In this document: piece by piece, positions 1-8,484 of the stretch | How the letters are laid out: each line of letters opens with the position of its first letter | Position numbering within the stretch: position 1 is the stretch's first letter | NCBI RefSeq assembly: GCF_031846525.1 | Contig: NZ_JAVRHM010000016.1 | Location: forward strand, 49,635-113,634 | Direction of reading: 5' to 3' | Length of the DNA: 64,000 nucleotides | DNA from: Autumnicola patrickiae | Lineage (GTDB): Bacteria; Bacteroidota; Bacteroidia; Flavobacteriales; Flavobacteriaceae | Translations under genes and position numbers: made by a program | Notes under the pieces: generated by a model | The model's database searches: none | Seen by the model: the letters and a program-made list of their open reading frames with translations, nothing else | What the model was told of the DNA's origin: nothing

Positions 1-3000
1 TCATTATCAAAGTCTTCTACAAGTACCTGATTGATGCTGGAAAATTGTGCTTCTACAGGAAGTTCATGTAATTTAAAACCACCATCTGTGTTTTCAATAT
101 AAAGACTTGCAAAAGATTTAACCTGATAATGCAATGCATCATCCAGATATTTTTCGGTATAAATATCTTCAAGAGTTGCTTCTGAAAAAGATTGATAATT
201 CTGAAATTTTTGTTTTATCCCCGGCATTTGCTGGGAAGAACATTCCCGTCCTCTAACCGGAAATTTTTCACCATCATTAAAATAACTTAAAACGATATCC
301 TTCTCATTATTGCTATCGAAATCATGGAAGTAGATATCAAAAGTCTCCTTTTCCTTCGCCTGATATTTATAATTTAAACCAAGGTTGCCCGCAATAAAAT
401 CTATATCCCCGTCCTGGTCAAAATCACCTGCTTTGAGGCTGAACCACCATCCTGTAGTATTCGTGAGTCCCATCTTCTGGGTAATATTTACAAATCTTCC
501 TTTCTGATTTTTAAAAATTGTAATTGGCATCCATTCCCCGGCGACGATAAGATCTGTCCAGCCGTCGCCGTCAAAATCTGTCCAGCTTGCACTGGTAACT
601 AACCCAAGTTTTTCCAATCCGGGAACAGCCTGAGGGGTGATATTTGTAAATTTTGGGTTGCCTCTTTGGGAATTGTTTTTCAGGAGGTAACTATCTGCCG
701 GAGAAGGATAATTTCCCGGTACGAGTCTGCCACCTACAAAAAGATCCAAATCACCATCTTTATCAAAATCTTCTGCATATACCCTGGATCCGCTGGTTAA
801 CATTTTTGGTAATGCTGTTGCAGATTTTTTGAAGTTTCCCTTTTCATTTATATATAGCCTGTCCTGAAGCCATTCAGAGTCCTTTTCAAATTCATTTCCT
901 CCACTTACAACGTATAAGTCACTGTCCCCGTCGTTATCTGCATCAAATATTAAAGCTCCTAAATCTTCGTATTGCTGATCATTGTCTATATCTACAAAAA
1001 TTTGTTTTTCGAAACCATTTTTGTCCTGAAAATAGATACCTGCAGGATATCCTGAAGCCCCACCAATATAAAGATCATCCAGACCGTCTCCATTTAAATC
1101 ACCTACAGCCAATGCGGGTCCAAACATCGAAGTTTTATGGGGGAGGAGAATTTCTTTTTTAAAGTCGTTATAATAGTTTTCTGTATGTTTATGCTCCAAT
1201 CCTAAAGAAGCTGCAGCAATTGTTGTAAATATGGCAGTGTTACTTTTGGGCTCTTCTATTTCAGAAACAGAGGATTTTTTATAATCCAAAGCCATAAGTT
1301 GATTTACTGGTACATCCTTTAAAATTTCCACTTTCCTATCGGGCCAGATCACCTTTACTTCTTTGGCAACCTGCTCTTTTCCCATACCAAAATATATTTG
1401 GGGGGTTACAGAAGATTGAAAGCCGCGTGTTAGTGTAAGCTCCTGCATTTGAGTATCCCTGGAAGTGGTAACGTAGATTCGGGTGCCTAAACCATTCCTG
1501 TTTTTTTCAGGACCTTTTAACTGGAAATTGAGAAAATTATTTTTTTCTGAGTTATTGTTTCTAAATACAGAAGCGTGGTCATCTATATTATTAGTAACTA
1601 TTTCCAGATCCCCATCATTATCGAGATCTACATAAACAGCACCGTTGGAAAATCCTTTATGAGATATTCCCCATTCTTCATTTGCCCTTTCAAAAGTGAG
1701 GTCCCCTTTATTTTTAAATATGAAGTTATCTATTTTTTCCGAAGGTATAGCAAGGTTTTTCTGAAGAAGACTATCTCTTTTATTAGGATCATTCGCCAGG
1801 TTAATGAAGAAATCCCTGTTGTTAATTTCCCTTCGTGTTCCGTTAGAAACGAATACATCTTTAAGTCCGTCGTTATCAAAATCGGCAAAAAGGGGTCCCC
1901 AACTCCAGTCTGTAGAAGATAAGCCTGCGAGACGGGATGTATTGCTGTATTGAGGCACGTTGTTTATTACAACACCGGAATGTGTTTGCAAGGTGTTTTG
2001 CATGTATTGATAATGGAACCCGCTATTTACAGTACTCCAAAAGATATCCGGATTCATACTGGACATATTGGATTTGGCCCTTCGGTTATTTTTGGGGGCC
2101 ATATCTACCTGGATAATATCCAGAAACCCATCGTTATTATAATCGGCAATATCTGCACCCATGCCGTAGAAGGAGTTTTGGCGGGTAGCTTCTTTAACAG
2201 CTTCTGTAAAGGTGCCATCCTGGTTGTTGAGAAAAAGGTAATCTGGAATGCTAAAGTCGTTTGAAATGTAAAGGTCCGGCCATCCATCTTCATTCAGATC
2301 TCCAACTGTTACTCCCAGAGTAAGACCAAAAGATTTTAATCCTGCTTCGTCAGTAACTTTTGTAAAGTGTCCGTCGTCATTGCGGTATAGCTGATCAGAT
2401 TCAATATCTTGTGTGTTTTCAGTTTTAAATTTATAATAGTCATTATGAGCACTAAAGCGGGTAGGAGGGTAATTAGCTACATAGAGATCCAGATCCCCGT
2501 CCAGGTCATAGTCAAAAAAAGTTGCCTGTATACTATTACCTTCATCATCAACTCCATATTCGGCTGCTTTATCTGTGAAAGTTCCGTCTCCATTATTGAT
2601 GTATAGAATATTATTTTTAGGTTTATCAGGGCCACCCACAGAGCAGTAAATGTCGAGAAATCCATCATTATTTACATCGGCCATTGTAACTCCGGTAAAC
2701 CATCTTTGGTCTCCTGCTACACCGGCATCTTCTGTAATATCTTCAAATTGAAGATTGCCTTTGTTGATGTAAAGTTTATTGGGTACCATGTTCCCGGTAA
2801 AGAAAAGGTCTGCAAGACCATCATTATTAATATCCCCTGCTGCTAGCCCGCCTCCAAGGTATATGTAAGAATAAGTAAAGAAATTCAGGCTATCGTTTTC
2901 AGTAATAGAATTTTGGAAAGAAATACCTGTCTGATCCTTATCAAGCTGCTGAAATTGTTTGCCCATGTTTGTTTCCTGTTTAGAACAGGAGATGCATAAG

Positions 3001-3044
3001 CAAGAAAAGACCACTATAGCAAGTATTTTAATTTTGCAGAACAT
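1..3044 (-). CDS. FG-GAP/VCBS-repeat lipoprotein with ASPIC/UnbV domain (3' end outside window)
   Basis: The frame is open from the ATG at 3044 to the left edge, about 1014 codons, so the C-terminus is missing. A short hydrophobic N-terminus rich in cysteines (C15, C17, C20) looks like a lipoprotein signal. About twelve calcium-binding FG-GAP/VCBS motifs of the type GDINNDGLADLF, ADVNNDGFLDIY and EDFDKDGDLDLF follow. Between the two repeat blocks is an ASPIC/UnbV-like segment (GLGTRIYVTT ... VKVIWPDRKVEIL). Proteins of this type are commonly encoded beside SusC/SusD pairs in Bacteroidota, and this one follows susD on the same strand, so a surface role in glycan capture or binding is inferred. 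The substrate cannot be told. A strong terminator lies in the 93-bp gap after susD. Confidence 0.85.
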   Translation of the reverse strand, partial: MFCKIKILAIVVFSCLCISCSKQETNMGKQFQQLDKDQTGISFQNSITENDSLNFFTYSYIYLGGGLAAGDINNDGLADLFFTGNMVPNKLYINKGNLQFEDITEDAGVAGDQRWFTGVTMADVNNDGFLDIYCSVGGPDKPKNNILYINNGDGTFTDKAAEYGVDDEGNSIQATFFDYDLDGDLDLYVANYPPTRFSAHNDYYKFKTENTQDIESDQLYRNDDGHFTKVTDEAGLKSFGLTLGVTVGDLNEDGWPDLYISNDFSIPDYLFLNNQDGTFTEAVKEATRQNSFYGMGADIADYNNDGFLDIIQVDMAPKNNRRAKSNMSSMNPDIFWSTVNSGFHYQYMQNTLQTHSGVVINNVPQYSNTSRLAGLSSTDWSWGPLFADFDNDGLKDVFVSNGTRREINNRDFFINLANDPNKRDSLLQKNLAIPSEKIDNFIFKNKGDLTFERANEEWGISHKGFSNGAVYVDLDNDGDLEIVTNNIDDHASVFRNNNSEKNNFLNFQLKGPEKNRNGLGTRIYVTTSRDTQMQELTLTRGFQSSVTPQIYFGMGKEQVAKEVKVIWPDRKVEILKDVPVNQLMALDYKKSSVSEIEEPKSNTAIFTTIAAASLGLEHKHTENYYNDFKKEILLPHKTSMFGPALAVGDLNGDGLDDLYIGGASGYPAGIYFQDKNGFEKQIFVDIDNDQQYEDLGALIFDADNDGDSDLYVVSGGNEFEKDSEWLQDRLYINEKGNFKKSATALPKMLTSGSRVYAEDFDKDGDLDLFVGGRLVPGNYPSPADSYLLKNNSQRGNPKFTNITPQAVPGLEKLGLVTSASWTDFDGDGWTDLIVAGEWMPITIFKNQKGRFVNITQKMGLTNTTGWWFSLKAGDFDQDGDIDFIAGNLGLNYKYQAKEKETFDIYFHDFDSNNEKDIVLSYFNDGEKFPVRGRECSSQQMPGIKQKFQNYQSFSEATLEDIYTEKYLDDALHYQVKSFASLYIENTDGGFKLHELPVEAQFSSINQVLVEDFDN

Positions 3045-3077
3045 TGAGTTTAAAATAGAAGGGGATTTTTGAAAAAA

Positions 3078-3109
3078 CCAACAGAGTTTAAATACATAAA
3101 CTCTGTTGG
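3078..3109 (-). terminator. Rho-independent terminator between susD and the FG-GAP gene
   Basis: A perfect 13-bp stem (3078-3090 with 3097-3109) and a 6-nt loop are followed on the minus strand by a run of six T. The hairpin is 29 bp downstream of the susD stop and 34 bp upstream of the next start codon. It should stop or attenuate transcription leaving susCD. Confidence 0.85.
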
Positions 3110-3137
3110 TGAAATACAAATAATTACAATTAGCTTT

Positions 3138-4856
3138 TTAATAGCCGTCATTTTGTTCAATCATGCCACCGCTAAGGTCAATAGCAGGTTGTGGAATAGG
3201 GAAAACAGTTGCGTTGGGACTAAAAGAAGCCCCCTGAAGATAAGCACGAGTGTCATTTTCCTGAATGTACTCATTAAGAACTTCCTCTGCTTTTCCTCTG
3301 CGTACAAGATCAAAGAACCTATGACCTTCTAAAGCAGTTTCCAGCCTGTATTCAAACATCACAGCTTCTTCTGCAAATTCCTGATCTGGAAAACCGCCAT
3401 TATCTGCGTATAAGCTAATCTCATAATTAGCGGCCGGAGTACCATCGTCCTCCATTACCCAGGTATCGGGATTTGCAGCACGTGCTCTTACCTGGTCTAC
3501 CAGACTGGCTGCCATAGCTAAATCACCTTCTGCAGCAGCTATTTCTGCACGCCATAAAAGAATTTCAGCGTAACGAATAATGTTAGTATTAATTCCGTTT
3601 ATCGCTGTATTCCAACCTGTTTGAGAATTTACAGAACCAGCCTGGCTGGCATTATATACAATCTTCTTCGAAACGTAAGGACCCCCGTTTCCTGGATCCC
3701 TTATCCATGCAAGTCCCGGAAAATCTCCCCATCCAAGAAATGGAATTCCTTTTCTGCCAACTGTCCAGTCAAGCCTTGGGTCCAGATTTCCTGGCTCTTC
3801 AACAAATGATTCATCGTCTGCAAATCCGCTTGAAGAATCGTCCTGAGGATCTACATTATTAATGTTCGTTTCATTAAAAGTCTCGAGCATAGGTAATCCT
3901 GAAGCATCGGTTTTATAAGCATTTACAAGGTTATGAGAGGGTTGTAAGAACCCGCAGCAACCACCACCAATTGGACTTCCGTTAGGGAAATTTAAAACTT
4001 CACCCCAGGAAGCATTACTACTGTTGTTACTTCCATCATTTACAGAATGTTGTACAGCAAAAACAGACTCAACACTGTTATTGGTTTCTGCGTTAAAATT
4101 ATCATGGAAATAAGTGTTTAATGCATATGGACCGTTATTAATGATGTCCTCCAGCAAAGGTTTGGCTGCTGCATAATCAAGTTGGAACATATGGGCTTTT
4201 GCTAAATAAGCTTTAGAGTTCCATTCATTTGCCCCTCCAACTCTGGTGCTCAAAGGATCCAGGTTATCTATAGCAAACTGAAAGTCTTCTTCAATTCTTG
4301 GCCATACATCCACACCCATATTTGTGGTGCTTTCAGTTGTGTTTTCATCAACATAAGGAACATTTCCGAACATTTTCTTTGCCTCAAAATGATAATGAGC
4401 TCTTAAGAATCTCATTTCTCCAAGAAACTGGTTGGCTTCTTCTTCGGTCAATGTTCCAGCTTCCAATCCGCCCTGTATTGCATTTATTGCAATATTGGTA
4501 CGGGAAACCCCTTCAAATATAGATACCCATTTGTAATCTACATAAGAGTTTCGTGCAGCGGCCGAGTAAGTTTCGAAAGCGGTTATTTCTGATTGGTCAC
4601 CGGCGTCACTGCCTTTATAAGCATTGTCTGAAGCAACTTCTCCGTATACCCAGTTAGAAGGCGCAGCACGCCATTGGTTATCATTAGCCTGGTTTCCATC
4701 CAGCATTCCATAAGCTGCAATAACCTGAGTGTTGATGAAGGTGGCATTTAAAGGTACATCAGAACCTGAAATCACAGATTGAATAGGTACATCCAGCTCA
4801 TCATTACAGGACCATACAAGCACTGTACACATTAGTAATCCAAATATTTTTTTCAT
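3138..4856 (-). CDS. SusD/RagB-family nutrient-binding outer-membrane lipoprotein
   Basis: The 572-residue protein begins with a lipoprotein signal peptide ending LVWSC (lipidated C17). The rest is a SusD-type helical fold: N-terminal TPR-like helices with the family stretch FLRAHYHFEAKKMFG near residue 150, and a C-terminal region containing LETALEGHRFFDLVRRG, a hallmark of RagB/SusD proteins. SusD lids the SusC channel and delivers oligosaccharide or peptide ligands. It starts 9 bp after the susC stop, so the two are co-transcribed. A strong terminator follows. Ligand specificity is not visible, because no glycoside hydrolase or regulator is adjacent within the window. Confidence 0.95.
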   Translation of the reverse strand: MKKIFGLLMCTVLVWSCNDELDVPIQSVISGSDVPLNATFINTQVIAAYGMLDGNQANDNQWRAAPSNWVYGEVASDNAYKGSDAGDQSEITAFETYSAAARNSYVDYKWVSIFEGVSRTNIAINAIQGGLEAGTLTEEEANQFLGEMRFLRAHYHFEAKKMFGNVPYVDENTTESTTNMGVDVWPRIEEDFQFAIDNLDPLSTRVGGANEWNSKAYLAKAHMFQLDYAAAKPLLEDIINNGPYALNTYFHDNFNAETNNSVESVFAVQHSVNDGSNNSSNASWGEVLNFPNGSPIGGGCCGFLQPSHNLVNAYKTDASGLPMLETFNETNINNVDPQDDSSSGFADDESFVEEPGNLDPRLDWTVGRKGIPFLGWGDFPGLAWIRDPGNGGPYVSKKIVYNASQAGSVNSQTGWNTAINGINTNIIRYAEILLWRAEIAAAEGDLAMAASLVDQVRARAANPDTWVMEDDGTPAANYEISLYADNGGFPDQEFAEEAVMFEYRLETALEGHRFFDLVRRGKAEEVLNEYIQENDTRAYLQGASFSPNATVFPIPQPAIDLSGGMIEQNDGY

Positions 4857-4865
4857 AGTAAAAAT

Positions 4866-7800
4866 TTATAATGAAACGTTTAAACCAAGTATTACTGATC
4901 TGTCTATAGGATAAACACCACTATCAAGGCCAATAGTCAGGTTAGCATTGGTTCCCGGCGCATTTCTAAGGTTGATTTCAGGGTCTAATCCAGAATAATC
5001 AGTAATAGTAATCAAGTTTTTACCTTGTAGGTAAAATCTTATTTTTTCTGCACCAAGACTTTCTACGGTGCTTGCAGGTAAAGAATATCCAATAAGGATG
5101 TTTTTTAACCTTGCATAAGATCCATCTTCAATATAATATGTTGAAGGAGCAGATTCATTTAAAATAACGGAAGCATCATTTGTTAAATCAGGCAATCCGT
5201 TGCCAGTAACAAAATCTACACTTTTTCCTCCTGGGAAGGTGTTGAAGTCTGTAAAGAACTTCAGGAAGTTATAAATATCGTTTCCTTGCGAACCCTGTAC
5301 AAGTAATGAGAAATCAAAGTTTTTATAATCCCCGTTAAAAGTAAGGCCGTATGTAAAATCGGGGTGAGGGTTACCAATAAAAGTAGTCTCTCCATCATTT
5401 GCAAACTGCATTCTCCCGTCTTCTATACCGGTAAATACTTTTCCGTAGAAAGAGGCTAAAGGCTGTCCTGCCATAGTTCTATTAGGAAGTTGGTCCCTTA
5501 CGCGGTCTCCCTGTATAAAAGTATCAAGATTGTCAGGATTTAAATACTCTACTTCGTTTCTGTAAGCTGAAATGTTAAAACCTACATTAAAATTAAAATC
5601 GGAATCCCCTAAACTGTTATAAGATAATGCAGCATCAAAACCGGTGTTGTTCATTTTTCCCAGATTTTGAATGGTACCATTAGTAATTCCAAAAATTGTT
5701 GGATCACTTGGTACAAAAAGAAGCATATCTTCTGTGTCAGCATTATAATATTCAAAGTCAAAGTTAAGGGTGTTGAATAATCTTGAACTGATACCCAGGT
5801 TTAAGGTAGTGGTTGTTTCCCATTCCAGATTTGGATTCCCCCTGGCATTAAGACCGTAACCGGAAGCAACACTGTTAAGACCAGTAGGATAAGCATAGAA
5901 ATCATTGTTTGGAGAATAGGTGTTTACCGTAGCAGATGTTGAAATATTACCATTGTTTGCTACAATCCCGTATCCCGCCTTTATCATAAGGTCTGTGAAT
6001 ACATTAGAATTTTCCATAAATGCTTCATTGCTAACTCTCCACCCTGCACTAAAAGAAGGGAATACCCCGTCCCTGTTGTCCTCGCGGAATAAAGAAGAAC
6101 TGTCATAACGTACAGTAGCACTCAACAAATATGTGTCATTAAACTTGTAGTCTACTTTTCCAAAAGCAGAATAGTAGGCGGAAATGAAACCATTACCCGA
6201 TCCTGCAAAAGGACGTGTTCCTAAATCCAGGTATCTGATATTTTGTACATCGTCAAACAAGAAACCACCACGGTTGGCGCTGAAGCCTCTAAACCACTCT
6301 TTATGATATTCTGTACCGGCTAAAACATTAAAGCTATGATCGCCAAAAATTTTGTCATAGTTTATGGTGTTAAACCAGGTATAAGTCCTAAAGAAGGAAG
6401 AACTTTCCGTTAGAAGGTTGTCAGTAGCCGCTTCCGCTTCAAAAATTGCAGGAGCAAAATTGGTAGTGTTAGTAGATTCAATATCAAAACCAAGATTTGA
6501 TTTAAAAGTCAGGTCTTCAAGAATATCTAATTCCGCAAAGATATTACCCAGCGCTCTAAATCCTAAGATAGCATTATCTTTATTCCTGTGTGCATTTGCA
6601 ATTGGGTTATCTGAGTTACCCAATCCCTGCACCCATACTCCGGCAAAATTGCCTCCAACATCTCTTACGGGAATAAGAGGATGCATTCGGTAAAGGTTAG
6701 TTATTGTACCATCATTCACGTCTACTCCCGGAGGAATAGTTTGATCTGAATAAGAAAGCGTTATATTCTCACCCACCCTGAAATTATCTGTTACATCAAA
6801 ATTTGAATTAGCCCTTAAAGTATAACGAGTATAATCTGTAGCATAAGCTGTACCTTCCTGATCCAATGCACTTAAAGACATAAAAAAGCTTGCGCTTTCT
6901 GAACCTCCGGCTGCACTAACATTAAAGTTTTTGGTGGTAGCAGGATTAAAGTATTCGTCAAACCAGTCTGTACCTTCCTGATTCGCCCGGGTAATCCTGT
7001 TATCAGGAAAACTGTACTGACTTTCATCAGCAGTTTGTGCCCCTCGTGGGAATAGGTAATTCGGAATTACTGGCTCAGGACCACTTCCAAATTGCTGATT
7101 GCTGGGATTACCTGTTCCGTCGTTTGCGGCAGCTCGCCATATTGCATCTGCCAGTTGTTGTGGAGAAGCCATTTCAGGAAAAACTGAATCTGGAATAAAA
7201 TCTACTCCTGTATAGGCGTTAGCATTAAATCTTACTTTTTGTCCGCGTTTGCCTCCTTTTGTAGTTATAATAATTACCCCGTTTGCTGCACGGTTACCAT
7301 ATATAGCAGCAGAAGAGGCATCTTTTAAAATCTGGATTGATTCAATATCATTAGGGTTAATGTCCGTAAGGCCTGCACCTGTTGGTGTACCATCGATAAT
7401 ATAAAGGGGATCGTTTCCGTTAATTGTTCCAAAACCACGAATACGCACTACGGCTCCCTGTCCCGGACCTCCCTGATTTCCTACAACAACACCAGAACTC
7501 TGGCCCTGTAAAGCTTCTTCAATGTTCAAAGGGGAAACTGCCTCAAGGCTTTCGGCTTCAACAACAGAAACAGAACCTGTAATATCCCTGGTGCTCTGGC
7601 TGCTATATCCTGTTACCACAACTTCACTAAGTGCGGCAGCATCTTCTGCCATTGTTACATCAATTACAGACCTTCCATTTACTGGAATTTCCTGTGTGGC
7701 AAAACCCACATAACTAAATACAAGGGTAGCATTCTCATCAGCCATTATGGAATAATTCCCGTCAAAATCTGTAGCTGCCCCTGTTGAGGTGCCCTGGATA

Positions 7801-8006
7801 AAAACACTTACTCCCGGAAGTGGTGAGCCATTCGCATCTACCACTGTACCGCTTACTTCCTGCTGAAGAGATTCTTCAAAACCGTCAAATGCATAGGATT
7901 CCGGTATGCCGAAACCCACAAATAACGCGCAGACGATAAGTCCCGCCTGCAAATATTTAATTCCCCAAGGTAAACCTGAGGACATTGTTTTGAGCGTTTT
8001 GTTCAT
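4866..8006 (-). CDS. SusC/RagA-family TonB-linked outer-membrane transporter
   Basis: The protein has 1046 residues. A signal peptide (about 1-40) is followed by a carboxypeptidase-D-regulatory-like domain (about 50-125; VSGTVVDANGSPLPGVSVFI). A plug domain comes next (ALSEVVVTGY; IRGFGTINGNDPLYIIDG; IQILKDASSAAIYGNRAANG), then a long 22-strand-type barrel ending in a typical short C-terminal strand (RSVILGLNVSL). Together with SusD it imports ligands across the outer membrane using TonB energy. The 478-bp upstream region holds no sigma or anti-sigma gene and no TANNTTTG box that I could find. Substrate is unknown. Confidence 0.95.
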   Translation of the reverse strand: MNKTLKTMSSGLPWGIKYLQAGLIVCALFVGFGIPESYAFDGFEESLQQEVSGTVVDANGSPLPGVSVFIQGTSTGAATDFDGNYSIMADENATLVFSYVGFATQEIPVNGRSVIDVTMAEDAAALSEVVVTGYSSQSTRDITGSVSVVEAESLEAVSPLNIEEALQGQSSGVVVGNQGGPGQGAVVRIRGFGTINGNDPLYIIDGTPTGAGLTDINPNDIESIQILKDASSAAIYGNRAANGVIIITTKGGKRGQKVRFNANAYTGVDFIPDSVFPEMASPQQLADAIWRAAANDGTGNPSNQQFGSGPEPVIPNYLFPRGAQTADESQYSFPDNRITRANQEGTDWFDEYFNPATTKNFNVSAAGGSESASFFMSLSALDQEGTAYATDYTRYTLRANSNFDVTDNFRVGENITLSYSDQTIPPGVDVNDGTITNLYRMHPLIPVRDVGGNFAGVWVQGLGNSDNPIANAHRNKDNAILGFRALGNIFAELDILEDLTFKSNLGFDIESTNTTNFAPAIFEAEAATDNLLTESSSFFRTYTWFNTINYDKIFGDHSFNVLAGTEYHKEWFRGFSANRGGFLFDDVQNIRYLDLGTRPFAGSGNGFISAYYSAFGKVDYKFNDTYLLSATVRYDSSSLFREDNRDGVFPSFSAGWRVSNEAFMENSNVFTDLMIKAGYGIVANNGNISTSATVNTYSPNNDFYAYPTGLNSVASGYGLNARGNPNLEWETTTTLNLGISSRLFNTLNFDFEYYNADTEDMLLFVPSDPTIFGITNGTIQNLGKMNNTGFDAALSYNSLGDSDFNFNVGFNISAYRNEVEYLNPDNLDTFIQGDRVRDQLPNRTMAGQPLASFYGKVFTGIEDGRMQFANDGETTFIGNPHPDFTYGLTFNGDYKNFDFSLLVQGSQGNDIYNFLKFFTDFNTFPGGKSVDFVTGNGLPDLTNDASVILNESAPSTYYIEDGSYARLKNILIGYSLPASTVESLGAEKIRFYLQGKNLITITDYSGLDPEINLRNAPGTNANLTIGLDSGVYPIDRSVILGLNVSL

Positions 8007-8484
8007 AATTTAATTTTTAGTTGGTTCATTGAGTTAGTTATTAATTAGAAAATGGTTAGTTATCTAAAAGATTTAATTAGGTAATTTTTCTATCATAGGC
8101 ATTTTTAAAATTTTAAGGATTAGTTAATAATAATGTTAAGAAAGGCTATTGGTCTTCCAGCTTGTTTAACACTTTTTAAAGTTATGTGTATTCCTTGTAA
8201 TAGGGACTTTAACTTGAATAATCTTCAATAATTTCTCTTACAACATGTATGCTTTGCAAAAATTATAACAAAAAATTATAGATATCGAATTTATGGATAA
8301 GCCAACTAAAGTGTTAATATTATCTTATCATTTTCTGATAAGATTTTTGCAATTTTAGGAAATGTCCTGAGCTAAATTTTTAAAAATCAGCGTCTAACAA
8401 AATTGAATTGGAAGAGGAATGAAAGAATTGGAAAGATTTGCTTTAAGTTTTCGCCCTGGTTGATAAGAAGATTTCAAGAAGAAA
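8007..8484. other. AT-rich intergenic region upstream of susC
   Basis: No coding frame is credible here. It must hold the susC promoter, but no clear TANNTTTG box reads toward susC. The only strong structure is the 9-bp inverted repeat at 8322-8344, listed separately. Confidence 0.6.
8322..8344. promoter_or_regulatory. Perfect 9-bp inverted repeat, operator-like
   Basis: ATCTTATCA and TGATAAGAT are separated by 5 nt. The repeat lies 316 bp upstream of susC and 141 bp downstream of the DUF255 gene. On the minus strand no T-run follows, so it is a poor terminator for the DUF255 gene. It may be a regulator site for susC, or incidental. Confidence 0.4.

Noticed and set aside
1575..2668. Open frames on the plus strand and in another minus frame inside the first 3 kb
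   Set aside because: They are antisense or out-of-frame shadows of the FG-GAP gene and have no family features.
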